Source of the DNA: G965115915 sp965115915
GTDB lineage: Bacteria > Pseudomonadota > Gammaproteobacteria > Eutrophobiales > Eutrophobiaceae
Reading direction: 5' to 3'
Assembly (NCBI GenBank): GCA_965115915.1
Contig: OZ220483.1
Coordinates: forward strand, 1,488,001-1,552,000
Length of the DNA: 64,000 bases
Under the pieces are notes generated by a model. That model was given only the letters and a program-made list of their open reading frames with translations, was not told the DNA's origin and searched no databases. Positions 53,487 through 63,096 of the stretch are shown here, one piece after another (position 1 is the first letter of the stretch; each line of letters begins with the position of its first letter). The position numbers were made by a program, and so were the translations under genes.

Positions 53487-54434
53487 CTACAGCTTGTGCA
53501 GCAGGGCCAACATGAACAAAGCACAGTCTTGCATCCGCGTCTGCCGGTACGCACCCGTCTCCCGGAACGCACGCAAGCGGACCGCCAGTCTACCATCCAG
53601 TATCTTGCTGTAGCGATCCAGCACAGTCCGATTCGCCGCGCTCAACAGATGCCTGGAACGGGACAGCGCCCGCACATTGGCGGCTACCCCGACCCGTCCA
53701 CTGATGAGACGGCGGACGCGGTGACTGAAGGCATAGCCGGTCCGATTGCGTTCATGCAAACGGTATTGCACTGCCGGCCGCGGGTCGTAAATGATATGCC
53801 CCCCGGCACCAGAGACCAGCAGGTAGGTCCACCAGTCGTGGAAATACACCTCGCTGACCCCGGCGGCGCATAGCAGTTTGCGCGCCGCCCGATTCATGAC
53901 CATGCTATGCCCGGCGAAGACACACTGTGTCAAGGCATTGCGAAATCCCGGTGGTCTACGCAGCGGATGGGTCAGTCCGACACAATGCGCCTGCGCATCG
54001 ATCAGTAACGAACGCGAACCATACAACGCGGGGACCGTCTGCGGGATACGCTCGAGCCTGTCGATGGCACGCGACAACTTGTCCGACAGCCAGATATCAT
54101 CCTGATCGGCATAGGCGAAATAGTCCGCCTGTATGTCCTGATTGCACACCATCGACAGGAAATTGGCGGCGCAGCCCCTGCGCGGTCCGGCAAGCAGCGA
54201 AAAACGCCCGGGCGCGAACGATGTGGCATATTCGTTCAGGATCGTGCCGATTGCATCCGTGTCACAGTCCCTGGAAACCCACAGTGCAAGATCATCCCGA
54301 CAGTCCTGCTCATGGATGGATGCCAACTGCTGTGACAGAAAACACGCATCGCGGAATGTCGCCAGCAGCACCGCGATGCGTGGCTGTGGTACAGACGGCC
54401 GGGAAGACGACTCGAGTCCTACCTCGGCACACAA
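53487..54434 (-). CDS. Family 2 glycosyltransferase (rhamnosyltransferase-like)
   Basis: The 315-residue product has a GT-A fold start RIAVLLATFRDACFLSQQL, the metal-binding ADQDDIW near residue 112, and the C-terminal acceptor-side GHSMVMNRAARK and YFHDWWTYLL. This pattern is shared with rhamnosyl- and other lipopolysaccharide side-chain transferases. It is soluble or peripheral. The TTG start at 54434 is the only likely one. It is bracketed by the two MFS copies, an unusual position for a polysaccharide gene. Confidence 0.85.
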   Translation of the reverse strand: MCAEVGLESSSRPSVPQPRIAVLLATFRDACFLSQQLASIHEQDCRDDLALWVSRDCDTDAIGTILNEYATSFAPGRFSLLAGPRRGCAANFLSMVCNQDIQADYFAYADQDDIWLSDKLSRAIDRLERIPQTVPALYGSRSLLIDAQAHCVGLTHPLRRPPGFRNALTQCVFAGHSMVMNRAARKLLCAAGVSEVYFHDWWTYLLVSGAGGHIIYDPRPAVQYRLHERNRTGYAFSHRVRRLISGRVGVAANVRALSRSRHLLSAANRTVLDRYSKILDGRLAVRLRAFRETGAYRQTRMQDCALFMLALLHKL

Positions 54435-54473
54435 GGCAGAACGCCCATCGCCATGCGCGAACAGTAAATCGTG

Positions 54474-54743
54474 TCAGGACGCATCATCCGCATCCACGGG
54501 CTGGGCCGGACGAATACAGAACCACACGCCATATCCTCCAAGCCAGATCAGCAGCAACCAAAACATCCCGCGCAACAACATTACGCTACCCACCAACAGG
54601 AACAACAGCACGAAGGCAACGCCCTGGCGCGGGACCTTGCGAGAGACGGCATCCCCGTACAACCACAGTATGCTGCATACATACACCGAACACAGCAGGA
54701 TGAAGACAAACACCTCGTACACATTGTCAAAGCTCAGGGCCAT
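54474..54743 (-). CDS. Small membrane protein next to MFS copy 2
   Basis: The 89-residue product has two or three transmembrane helices (about residues 8-28, 42-60 and 60-78, FVFILLCSVYVCSILWLYG and VAFVLLFLLVGSVMLLRG) and an acidic tail. It begins 6 bases after the MFS copy 2 stop, so it is probably co-transcribed and may be an accessory subunit. No family was recognised. Confidence 0.78.
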   Translation of the reverse strand: MALSFDNVYEVFVFILLCSVYVCSILWLYGDAVSRKVPRQGVAFVLLFLLVGSVMLLRGMFWLLLIWLGGYGVWFCIRPAQPVDADDAS

Positions 54744-54749
54744 GGCAAC

Positions 54750-56456
54750 TCAGCCTTCCCGCATCAGGTGCCGGGAATGTACCGGACGGACCAGCGCATT
54801 GCTTATCAACGCAATCAGCAGCAACACCGCCATCAGGTACATCGTCGAGTTGTACAAACCACTGGTCGGATCCACCGTCCCCGCCGGCGCGATCTCCATC
54901 AGCTTGGCTATCGTCACAGTCTTCGCCTGAATCAACACCTCAAGCTGATCCAGACCCGCACCAAAACTGGCCTGAAAACGCCCCGGGTCAACCTGCGCCG
55001 CCAAGTCATGGATGGCACGCTTCACCGACAGCTCGCGCAGCGAGGTAATCGCCACCGAACCAAATACCCCGGCACTGCTCCAGGCGGTCAACAAACGACC
55101 ATGGATACCACCTACGTGGCGCGTGCCGAAGATGTCCGCCAGATACGCCGGTATGGTCGCAAAACCACCACCATACATCGTGAAGATCAGCAGCGTCGCG
55201 GCATAGAAATAGACCAGGTACACCACATCCGGCTGCACACTGACCTGCGCCGCACTGTACGGGATAGAACAGTACAACACGATGCCCAGACTGAAAAATA
55301 TCCAGTAGGTATTGCGCCGCCCGATATGATCCGAAATGCTGGCCCAGAAAAAACGCCCCACCATGTTGAACACGCTGATCATCAACACATAGGTGGCAGC
55401 AAACTCCACCGTCACAATACCCGGCAGGCTGGAACCGAAGATCTCCTTGATCATCGTCTTCGCCACCGACAGTACCCCGATACCGGCCGTGACATTGAAA
55501 CACAATACGATCCACAATTGGTAAAACTGCGGGGTCTTCAGCGCGGTATCGATATGCACATCCCCGCTCGTCACCAGATGGTGACGCTGTCCTTCCTTTG
55601 GCGGTTCCCACCCGGCCGGGCGCCAGTTCGGCGCCGGCACCCGATAAGCAAAGGCCGCGCACAGCATGATCAGAAAATACACCACACCCAGCGTGAAAAA
55701 GGTCTGCGCGGCACCCACCGTGCCGCTCCCGACCAGATACACCCCCTCCGGACCCGGTACGATCATGTTGCCCACATCATTCGCCCCGATCACCACCACC
55801 TCGCGCAACTGATCTCCCACCTCGGCCAGACGCCGGCCCGCCGCATCGGTAACCAGCGACACAGTGCCCACATCCCCCAGATGCTCCGGGGCCTGATAAA
55901 AAAACCGGATCAGCGGGTCGATCATGAACTTCGCGATCATCGCCCCACCCCCGAAACCCATGATCGCCAGCCCCGTCGCCATACCACGGCGGTCCGGAAA
56001 CCAGCGGATCAACGTGCTGACTGGAGACACATAACCCAGTCCCAGACCACAACCACCAATCACGCCATAACCCAGATACAGCAGCCACAACTGGCCGCTA
56101 ACGATGCCCAGACCGCCGATCAGGAAGCCGCCCGCCCAACAACAGGCAGAGACGACCCCGACCATCCGTGGACCAACCTCCTCCAGCCACTTGCCGGCAA
56201 AGGCGGCCGCCAGGCCAAGGAATACGATGGCAACGCTGAATATCCAGACCACGCTCTTGAGCGACCAGTCCTCCGGTGCGCTGGTCACCACGCCGATACG
56301 CCGGGTCAGTGCCGGGTTGAACAGGCTCCACGCATACACCGAGCCGATGCACAGATGAATGCCCAGGGCCGCCGGGACAATGCGCCAGCGATTAAAACCC
56401 GCATCGGCGACTATGTGTTTTTTCAACAGGAAATCAAACAAACCAGATGCCCTCAT
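54750..56456 (-). CDS. MFS transporter of the oxalate/formate antiporter type, copy 2
   Basis: The 568-residue product starts MRASGLFDFLLKKHIVADAG at 56456 with GAAGG upstream; longer in-frame sequence has no support. From residue 15 on it is almost identical to copy 1, differing by scattered single residues (for example IVPAALGIHL versus IVAAALGIHL). The N-terminal 14 residues are unrelated. It diverges from moaA and may respond to formate-linked metabolism. Confidence 0.88.
   Translation of the reverse strand: MRASGLFDFLLKKHIVADAGFNRWRIVPAALGIHLCIGSVYAWSLFNPALTRRIGVVTSAPEDWSLKSVVWIFSVAIVFLGLAAAFAGKWLEEVGPRMVGVVSACCWAGGFLIGGLGIVSGQLWLLYLGYGVIGGCGLGLGYVSPVSTLIRWFPDRRGMATGLAIMGFGGGAMIAKFMIDPLIRFFYQAPEHLGDVGTVSLVTDAAGRRLAEVGDQLREVVVIGANDVGNMIVPGPEGVYLVGSGTVGAAQTFFTLGVVYFLIMLCAAFAYRVPAPNWRPAGWEPPKEGQRHHLVTSGDVHIDTALKTPQFYQLWIVLCFNVTAGIGVLSVAKTMIKEIFGSSLPGIVTVEFAATYVLMISVFNMVGRFFWASISDHIGRRNTYWIFFSLGIVLYCSIPYSAAQVSVQPDVVYLVYFYAATLLIFTMYGGGFATIPAYLADIFGTRHVGGIHGRLLTAWSSAGVFGSVAITSLRELSVKRAIHDLAAQVDPGRFQASFGAGLDQLEVLIQAKTVTIAKLMEIAPAGTVDPTSGLYNSTMYLMAVLLLIALISNALVRPVHSRHLMREG
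54751..56430 (-). repeat. Tandem-duplication unit, right copy (MFS gene 2)
   Basis: Partner of 51716-53395 in direct orientation. The intervening 1.35 kb carries the glycosyltransferase and the small membrane protein. Confidence 0.85.
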
Positions 56457-56633
56457 CAAACCTTCGGATACAACCCGTACGACCACAAAACCACACCGAC
56501 CAGAAAGCAGCCGGACCCTGAAAACTTGAAAACCCGGACCCCTCGGAATAGTCAACGCGTTAGCGCGGCAAATGCGGCTTCCAGCGCAGCGGAATGTGTT
56601 AGAATAACAATAAAGTACAACACATACAATTTA

Positions 56634-57617
56634 ATGCCTACACTGAGCGATAATTTTGGTCGCCGTATCAGTTACCTCCGTATCTCCGTCACTGACCGGT
56701 GCGACTTCCGCTGTATCTACTGCATGGCGGAAGACATGCAGTTTCTACCGCGCTCGGAATTACTCACACTGGAAGAGCTCGCGCTGATCGCACAGGCATT
56801 CAGTGAACTGGGCACCAGCAAAATCCGGATCACCGGTGGTGAACCGCTGATCCGGCGCAATCTGTTGCAACTACTACAGGCCATCGACCGGCTACCCGGG
56901 GTCCGGGAACTGGCCATCACCACCAATGGATCGCAACTTGTGAACATGGCGCAGGCATTATCCGCAAACGGGGTCAGACGCATCAATATCAGCCTGGATT
57001 CGTTACAACCGGAGCGCTTTCGAAAACTGTCCCGTACCGGTGATCTGAACCGGGTGCTTGCCGGGATCGACGCGGCATTGAAGGCCGGTTTTGAACGTAT
57101 CAAGATCAATGCCGTCATCCTCAAAAACAGAAACCACGATGAGGTCGTCGACCTGGTACGCTTCGCACTTGATCGCGGAACCGACATCAGTTTCATCGAA
57201 GAGATGCCTCTCGGCCTCATCACGGAACACGACCGTGCCGAGGCGTTCTATTCCAGCGACCGGATCCAGGCCGATCTTGAGCAACATTTCCATCTGGTTC
57301 CGACCACTGAGAACACCGGAGGCCCATCGCGCTATTTCCGGATCGGTGCGACCCGGGTCGGATTCATTTCTCCACACAGCCACAACTTCTGCGCACAATG
57401 CAACCGGGTACGATTGAGCTGTGAAGGGCGCCTGCTGCTGTGTCTGGGACAGGAACATTCCGTGGATCTGCGCCGGGTAGTGCGTGCCCACCCCGGCGAT
57501 ATGGACAGACTAAAACAGACGATACTTGACGCGATGCGTATCAAGCCCTGGGGACATGAATTCCGGCTCGATACCAAACCGATCATACTGCGACACATGA
57601 ATGTCACCGGAGGCTGA
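56634..57617 (+). CDS. moaA: GTP 3',8-cyclase MoaA (molybdenum cofactor step 1)
   Basis: MoaA is a radical-SAM enzyme that starts molybdopterin synthesis from GTP. The start at 56634 gives 327 residues. The SAM cluster ligands are C23, C27 and C30 (CDFRCIYC), the second cluster C253, C256 and C270 fits CX2CX13C, and the protein ends in the required GG. ITGGEP and RINISLDSL are the other landmarks. The ATG has no obvious ribosome-binding site but follows an AT-rich stretch. The frame is open far upstream, opposite the MFS gene, by chance. Only moaA is here; moaC, moaD and moaE are elsewhere. Confidence 0.96.
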   Translation: MPTLSDNFGRRISYLRISVTDRCDFRCIYCMAEDMQFLPRSELLTLEELALIAQAFSELGTSKIRITGGEPLIRRNLLQLLQAIDRLPGVRELAITTNGSQLVNMAQALSANGVRRINISLDSLQPERFRKLSRTGDLNRVLAGIDAALKAGFERIKINAVILKNRNHDEVVDLVRFALDRGTDISFIEEMPLGLITEHDRAEAFYSSDRIQADLEQHFHLVPTTENTGGPSRYFRIGATRVGFISPHSHNFCAQCNRVRLSCEGRLLLCLGQEHSVDLRRVVRAHPGDMDRLKQTILDAMRIKPWGHEFRLDTKPIILRHMNVTGG

Positions 57618-57619
57618 AG

Positions 57620-58516
57620 ATGCCGGAAGCCCTTTCCACACAGCATCCGCGTCCCCGACTGAGCAACGCTTCCCTGCCTGCCACGCGTGAACTGATCGCC
57701 ATCGATGAATACCGGAACCAGCGTCTGATTTCGGTTGCAGACGAACGGGCACTGACGCTATACATCGACAGTTACGAGATCGTCACGCTGATGACCATCG
57801 GCACCCACCCCGAATTGCTCGCGCTGGGATACATCAAAAATCAGGGGCTGATCGACGACATCCGGATGGTGGATGCCGTCCAGGTGGATTGGGAGGTCGC
57901 AGCAGCGGCGGTCAGTACACGGCTGTCACGTGATGACTGGCAGGAACAGCTCGGCCCCCGCATTGTTACCACCGGCTGTGGACAAGGCACCGTATTCGGC
58001 CACATCATGGAGGAACTGGAGCAGATTCGTATACAGCCTCGTATGCTGCGGCAGTCCACACTCTATGCACTGCTTGAAAATCTCAACGCATACAACGGCA
58101 TCTACCGCGAAGCAGGCGCGGTACATGGCTGCGCCCTGTGTCAGGACGAACAGGTAATCAGCTTCATCGAGGATGTGGGACGACACAATGCGGTAGATAC
58201 CATCAGCGGACAGATGTGGCTGGAAGGCATTTGTGGCAGCGACATGCTGTTTTATACCACTGGCCGTCTCACCTCGGAGATGGTGCTCAAGGTGGCACAG
58301 ATGGGCATACCAACCCTGATCTCACGCTCCGGGATTACCCAGATGGGTCTACGGATCGCGCAAGACAAGGGCATCACATTGATCGCCCGTGCCCAGGGCA
58401 GGCAGCATTTTCTGATCTGCCACGGCGCACAGAATATAGTGTTTGACGTGCAACTGCCAACCAAGGTCGAGGTAGGCAAGCTGCTGCACAAAAAACAAGG
58501 CCATGGCCGAGGATGA
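57620..58516 (+). CDS. fdhD: Formate dehydrogenase sulfurtransferase FdhD
   Basis: FdhD transfers sulfur to the molybdenum cofactor of formate dehydrogenase. The 298-residue product has the catalytic C171-AL-C174 pair in VHGCALCQ, the nucleotide-binding DVGRHNAVDT, and TTGRLTSEMVLK and LISRSGIT. It begins two bases after the moaA stop. Its presence means the organism has at least one formate dehydrogenase, though none is in the window. Confidence 0.95.
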   Translation: MPEALSTQHPRPRLSNASLPATRELIAIDEYRNQRLISVADERALTLYIDSYEIVTLMTIGTHPELLALGYIKNQGLIDDIRMVDAVQVDWEVAAAAVSTRLSRDDWQEQLGPRIVTTGCGQGTVFGHIMEELEQIRIQPRMLRQSTLYALLENLNAYNGIYREAGAVHGCALCQDEQVISFIEDVGRHNAVDTISGQMWLEGICGSDMLFYTTGRLTSEMVLKVAQMGIPTLISRSGITQMGLRIAQDKGITLIARAQGRQHFLICHGAQNIVFDVQLPTKVEVGKLLHKKQGHGRG

Positions 58517-59144
58517 AAGCCATCTGGCTGACCGGCACGAGACCGCATGCACGGCGGAATCGTTGCGCAATGTCACCGCAGTAGTGCTGGCCGGGGGATT
58601 AAGCCGGCGCATGCAGGGACAGGACAAGGGCTTGATGGAATTGAACGGAAAACTCATGATCCGCCATGTACTGGACGCCTTGTCCGGCCAGGTATCCGAT
58701 ATCCTCATCAATGCCAATCGCAATATCGAATGCTATCAGGCGCTGGGCCATGCGGTGGTTCAGGATCAGACTACGGATTACCGCGGCCCGCTTGCCGGCA
58801 TCGCCTGTGCATTGCCACACATCGACACCGAATTACTGCTGTGCGTCCCTTGTGATGCACCGCTGATCGCACGACCACTGGCACGACGGCTGGCAGACAC
58901 GCTGTACACCAGTCCATGCGATATTGCCGTAGCCCACGATGGCAATCGCCTGCAACCGGTCTTCTGCATGCTGCGCAAGACCGTGCAGGACTCGCTGCAG
59001 AACTATCTGCAGCGCGGCGGCCGCAAGATCGATACCTGGTTCTCCATGATCGGCTACCGGACAGCGGACTTTTCCGACTGTCCGGACATGTTCGTCAACA
59101 TCAACCGTCCACAGGACCACGCGCTGGCCGAGTCACACCTGTGA
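58503..59144 (+). CDS. mobA: Molybdenum cofactor guanylyltransferase MobA
   Basis: MobA adds GMP to molybdopterin to make the guanine-dinucleotide cofactor used by formate dehydrogenases and other DMSO-reductase-family enzymes. The 213-residue product shows LAGGLSRRMQGQDKGL at residues 29-44, YRGPLAGIACAL and VPCDAPLI. It overlaps the 3' end of fdhD by 14 bases. The first 20 residues are not well conserved, so a slightly later start is possible. Confidence 0.94.
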   Translation: MAEDESHLADRHETACTAESLRNVTAVVLAGGLSRRMQGQDKGLMELNGKLMIRHVLDALSGQVSDILINANRNIECYQALGHAVVQDQTTDYRGPLAGIACALPHIDTELLLCVPCDAPLIARPLARRLADTLYTSPCDIAVAHDGNRLQPVFCMLRKTVQDSLQNYLQRGGRKIDTWFSMIGYRTADFSDCPDMFVNINRPQDHALAESHL

Positions 59145-59190
59145 ACCGACAGTACCACATATCGGAACAAAACCTCTCCGTATCCGGCAT

Positions 59191-60480
59191 GTGTCGCATA
59201 TGGCACCGACCACGATGAACACGAACCGGCCTGCGAGTTGTCAGGATACGGTATATGCGGACGCGCTCAGCCCGACTGAGGCGCGGGAACGGCTGTTGGC
59301 CGCAGTCCATCCCGCCAGGCACACCGAAAGCCTCACGCTGCACGACTGTCTTGACCGGGTACTGGCGGACGAGGTAATAGCAGCCATCAATGTGCCCGGC
59401 GCCAACAACGCCGCGATGGACGGTTACGCGATATGCGGGGCCGAACTGCCTGCTACCGGACAACGCACACTGCGTCTGAATGGCAGCAGCTTTGCCGGAA
59501 GGCCCTGCCCCCATCCGCTGGAGCCTGGCACGGCGATACGCATCATGACCGGGGCGGTAATGCCTGAAGGCAGCGACACCGTGGTCATCCAGGAACACAC
59601 CGAGACGCTCGACAACGGCGACGCCGTCCGCATCGGCACGGATACCGTGCCCGGTGCCAATGTCCGTGCTGCAGGGGAGGATATCCGCCGGGGAGAACAC
59701 GTATTCGCCCCGGGTATCCGCCTGGGCCCGGCAGAGCTTGGCGTAATCGCCTCGCTGGGCATTGACAGATTGCGTGTATACCGCCGACTTCGGGTGGCGT
59801 TTTTTTCCACCGGAGACGAACTGCGTCCGGTAAACGAGCCGCTGGAACCCGGTCAGATCCACGACAGCAACCGCTACACCCTGTACGGGATGCTCAAGCG
59901 GCTCGGGGTGGAGTTGATCGATCTGGGGATAGTGCCGGATCAACTGGAACCAACCCGCGATGCCCTATGCCAGGCTGCACAGGATGCCGATGTGGTGCTC
60001 AGTTCAGGCGGCGTGTCCGTTGGCGATGCCGATCTGATCCGCGATGTCATGCAACAACTGGGCGAACTCCATTTCTGGAAGGTCGCCATGAAGCCCGGTC
60101 GGCCACTGAGTTTCGGCAAACTGCCCGGGGCGGTGTTTTTCGGCCTGCCGGGAAACCCCGTCTCGGTAATGGTGACTTTTTTTCAGTTTGTGCAACCCGC
60201 ACTGAAAAAGATGATGGGCATGGACCAACTTGAGCCGCTGCGCATGAGGGCATTGTGCCAGACACCGTTGCGCAAACGTCCCGGACGCGAGGAATATGTG
60301 CGCGGCATCCTGGAAACGGACGCACAACAACAACTGACGGTGTGCAAGGCTGGTGCCCAGGGCTCGGGGATACTGCGCTCCATGACCCGCGCCAACTGTT
60401 TTATACTGCTGCCCATGGACTGCACTGGCGTATCGGTCGGTGACAGCGTGACGGTACAACCCTTTTGGTCACTCGCGTGA
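59191..60480 (+). CDS. moeA: Molybdopterin molybdenumtransferase MoeA
   Basis: MoeA inserts molybdate into adenylylated molybdopterin. The 429-residue product has the family landmarks NNAAMDGYAI, RIMTGAVMPEGSDTVV, FFSTGDEL, SSGGVSVGDADL and LPGNPVSVMVTF. The exact start is uncertain among GTG 59191, ATG 59200 and ATG 59215. It follows mobA by 46 bases in the same direction and completes a moaA-fdhD-mobA-moeA set. Confidence 0.95.
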   Translation: MSHMAPTTMNTNRPASCQDTVYADALSPTEARERLLAAVHPARHTESLTLHDCLDRVLADEVIAAINVPGANNAAMDGYAICGAELPATGQRTLRLNGSSFAGRPCPHPLEPGTAIRIMTGAVMPEGSDTVVIQEHTETLDNGDAVRIGTDTVPGANVRAAGEDIRRGEHVFAPGIRLGPAELGVIASLGIDRLRVYRRLRVAFFSTGDELRPVNEPLEPGQIHDSNRYTLYGMLKRLGVELIDLGIVPDQLEPTRDALCQAAQDADVVLSSGGVSVGDADLIRDVMQQLGELHFWKVAMKPGRPLSFGKLPGAVFFGLPGNPVSVMVTFFQFVQPALKKMMGMDQLEPLRMRALCQTPLRKRPGREEYVRGILETDAQQQLTVCKAGAQGSGILRSMTRANCFILLPMDCTGVSVGDSVTVQPFWSLA

Positions 60481-60496
60481 AGCGCGGGAGAGGCCA

Positions 60497-61123
60497 ATGC
60501 CAAAATCAACCAAACGACTCGATGCCAGCGAAAGTGGGCTGTTTCAGACGCATATGAAGACACTGGGTGTGCGTCCACTGCACGACACTGAAAGCAACGG
60601 CGCAGAGCACAGCAAACATGACAGGCACCGGTACCCTGACGGCAACCACCGCGGCCGGACAGCCCCTGCCAGACGGGAAAAAACGACGCGGGCCATTGCC
60701 GATACCAGGGCACCGCGGCAGACGGGATATGGCGACCGACGCCACATCGAGGCCGACGATGTACTCTCCTTCAAGGGCTCCGGCATGAGCAATCGTGAAT
60801 TCGAAGCGCTGCGCCGCGGGCGCTGCCACGTAGAGCAGGATCTGGATCTGCATTTCAGGACAGAACCGGAAGCCAGTCAGGATATTGTGCGGTTTCTACT
60901 GAACTGCCAGCACCGGGGCATGAAAACCGTCCGCATCATCCACGGCAAAGGGCTGAACTCGGAAACATCCCAACCGGTACTGAAAAGTCTGGTTGACGCG
61001 CTGCTCCGGCAACAACCCATGGTGCTGGGTTTCCATTCCACCAAGCCTCGTGATGGCGGCACCGGGGCAATCTATGTGCGACTGAAACGCAACCGCCAGC
61101 TACGTCAGGAATTTCGCCGCTGA
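60497..61123 (+). CDS. Smr-domain DNA/RNA-binding protein
   Basis: The 208-residue product has a disordered basic first half (Arg/His/Gly-rich, residues 1-80) and a C-terminal Smr domain (about 110-200): QDLDLHFRT, VRIIHGKGLNS, GFHSTKPRDGGTGAIYVRLK. The usual DLHG motif appears as DLHF. Stand-alone Smr proteins of this size (SmrA/YdaL type) have nuclease or nicking activity in some bacteria. It starts 17 bases after moeA and converges on lolD. Confidence 0.88.
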   Translation: MPKSTKRLDASESGLFQTHMKTLGVRPLHDTESNGAEHSKHDRHRYPDGNHRGRTAPARREKTTRAIADTRAPRQTGYGDRRHIEADDVLSFKGSGMSNREFEALRRGRCHVEQDLDLHFRTEPEASQDIVRFLLNCQHRGMKTVRIIHGKGLNSETSQPVLKSLVDALLRQQPMVLGFHSTKPRDGGTGAIYVRLKRNRQLRQEFRR

Positions 61124-61157
61124 CCACTCCCGGCCAAAACAGCACCGAACCAGGTGA

Positions 61158-61859
61158 TTATCCACTATCCCGAGGCTGTTCCTGCAGGCTGCCATCGCGT
61201 AGCAAATATACCCGATCAAACTGGGGGAACAACCGTGCGTCGTGGGTAACCATGAGCAAACTGAGCCCACCATCAGCAACCAGGCCACGGATCAACCCAA
61301 GCACCTCGCGGGCGCTGTGTTCGTCCAGATTGCCGGTAGGCTCATCTGCCAGCACATAGCGCGGCCGGCCAGCCAGCGCACGGGCCACAGCGACGCGCTG
61401 ACGCTCTCCCCCGGACAACTCGGACGGTCTATGCAGCAAGCGTTCACCCAGACCCACACGCAGCAACAGTGCAGCCGCAACGGCCATAGCCTCGGGGCGG
61501 GATTGGCGTCTGATCAATAACGGCATCGCGACATTTTCCTGTGCCGTAAACTCCGGCAACAGATGATGGAACTGGTAGACAAATCCCAACCTCCGGTTAC
61601 GCAAATACTCGCGCTGCCGCTCCGGGAGTGTAGAGAAGTCCAGGCCATCTATCCTGACCTCTCCCCCATCGGGTTCATCCAGACCCGCAAGCAGGTGCAA
61701 CAGCGTGCTCTTGCCGGAACCGGAATTGCCGATAATGCCAACACTCTCGCCAGGCGCGACTGTCAGTTCCGCCCCACGCAAGACCTCCAGGCTACGTCCG
61801 CCCTGGCGATAGGTCCGGCACAATGCACGGGCCTGTAAACCCGGGACCGGTTCATTCAT
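61158..61859 (-). CDS. lolD: Lipoprotein-releasing ABC transporter ATPase LolD
   Basis: LolD powers extraction of outer-membrane lipoproteins from the inner membrane. The start at 61859 (MNEPVPGLQARALCRTYRQG) overlaps the lolC stop by 8 bases and gives 233 residues. Walker A GNSGSGKS is at residues 44-51, the signature is LSGGERQRVAVARAL, and Walker B is YVLADEPTGNLDEH. A lolC-lolD order with one permease gene is typical where a single LolCE-like protein replaces the pair, but a second permease could lie elsewhere. Confidence 0.95.
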   Translation of the reverse strand: MNEPVPGLQARALCRTYRQGGRSLEVLRGAELTVAPGESVGIIGNSGSGKSTLLHLLAGLDEPDGGEVRIDGLDFSTLPERQREYLRNRRLGFVYQFHHLLPEFTAQENVAMPLLIRRQSRPEAMAVAAALLLRVGLGERLLHRPSELSGGERQRVAVARALAGRPRYVLADEPTGNLDEHSAREVLGLIRGLVADGGLSLLMVTHDARLFPQFDRVYLLRDGSLQEQPRDSG

Positions 61860-63096
61860 GGCGCAAGGCCTGGGCCGGGCGCGTTTGCGCCGCCCGCAAC
61901 GCCGGGTACAGCGTGGCCAGTACACAGATAAGGAAAGCCATCAGGCTGACCAGGTAAACATCCGGCCAATACAACTCGGATGGCACCTGGCTGATGTAAT
62001 AGATGTCCGCAGGCATGAATTCGGTGTCCAGCAAGGCTTCCAGGGTCGGCACGAGCGTGCTGATATTGGTTGCCAGCAACACACCGGCAAATAGCCCCAT
62101 CGCACCACCCAGCAAGCCAATCAGGGTGCCCTGCATGACAAACAGCAACAGTATGCTGCCGGAACTGGCCCCCATTGTGCGCAGGATGGCAATATCGGAA
62201 CGCTTTTCCGTCACCGTCATCACCAGTGTGGAAACGATATTGAAGGCGGCAACCGCCACGATCAGGCTCAGGATCACGAACATCACCGTTTTCTCGATCT
62301 TCAGCGCACGCAGCAGGTTCCGGTTACTGGCGGTCCAGTCGCTAAACCAGTAGTCCTCCCCCAGTTCCTGCCGCAACTCACCGACGATAGCGGGGGCGCG
62401 CATCAGATCCACGGTCTGTATACGGATATTCCCCGGAGCGACACAGCGTAGCAACAGACAGGCGTCATCCATATGTATCAACGCCAGCGCACTGTCGTAT
62501 TCATGCATCCCCACCTCAAACAGTGCCACCACAGTGAACCGCTTCAGACGTGGCAGCAATCCCGCCGGACCGATATTCAACTGCGAACTGACCAGCATGA
62601 CCCGGTCTCCCACCGTCACACCCAGGACCCTGGCCAGTTCCGTACCCAGCGCAATACCAAAACCCTCAGACCGCAACTCCGTCAAGGAGCCCAGCACGAC
62701 ATGACTGGCAACCCGTGACACACCGGCTTCCCGCCGAGGAAGAATGCCACGAATGATGGTGCCCTGCGCCCTGCCCCCGTTACTCAACATGCCCTCCGCA
62801 TGAATGAACGGTGCCGCCGCAGACACCTGCGGATGCCTGATCAGACGTCGCACCACCCCCTGCCAATCGCGCAGTCCCTCCTCAGTGGAGTGCAGCACCG
62901 CATGGGCCGTCATACCCAATGTACGTTCACGCAACTCTTTCTCGAAGCCGTTCATGACCGACATCACAACGATCAACGCCATGACTCCAAGGGCGACACC
63001 AAACATGGATATCAGGGATATGAAAGAGATAAAATGGTCATACTGCCAAACGCGCAGATAGCGCAGGGCAATAAATCCTTCAAAGAAACCTTTCAT
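61852..63096 (-). CDS. lolC: Lipoprotein-releasing ABC transporter permease LolC/LolE
   Basis: The 414-residue product starts MKGFFEGFIALRYLRVWQYD at 63096. It has a transmembrane helix at about residues 25-48, a large periplasmic domain, and three C-terminal helices (about 270-300, 315-345 and 375-400) ending in LRAAQTRPAQALRHE, the LolC/E family ending. The Q/A-rich early segment FISFISLISMFGVALGVMAL is diagnostic. Only one permease is adjacent to lolD, so LolC and LolE cannot be told apart with confidence. Confidence 0.93.
   Translation of the reverse strand: MKGFFEGFIALRYLRVWQYDHFISFISLISMFGVALGVMALIVVMSVMNGFEKELRERTLGMTAHAVLHSTEEGLRDWQGVVRRLIRHPQVSAAAPFIHAEGMLSNGGRAQGTIIRGILPRREAGVSRVASHVVLGSLTELRSEGFGIALGTELARVLGVTVGDRVMLVSSQLNIGPAGLLPRLKRFTVVALFEVGMHEYDSALALIHMDDACLLLRCVAPGNIRIQTVDLMRAPAIVGELRQELGEDYWFSDWTASNRNLLRALKIEKTVMFVILSLIVAVAAFNIVSTLVMTVTEKRSDIAILRTMGASSGSILLLFVMQGTLIGLLGGAMGLFAGVLLATNISTLVPTLEALLDTEFMPADIYYISQVPSELYWPDVYLVSLMAFLICVLATLYPALRAAQTRPAQALRHE

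Noticed and set aside
54471..57617. A plus-strand frame of 1048 codons ending in moaA
   Set aside because: Only the last 327 codons resemble MoaA. The rest is a chance open frame opposite the second MFS gene and the small membrane protein, rich in Arg, His and Gln as expected of an antisense frame in GC-rich DNA.
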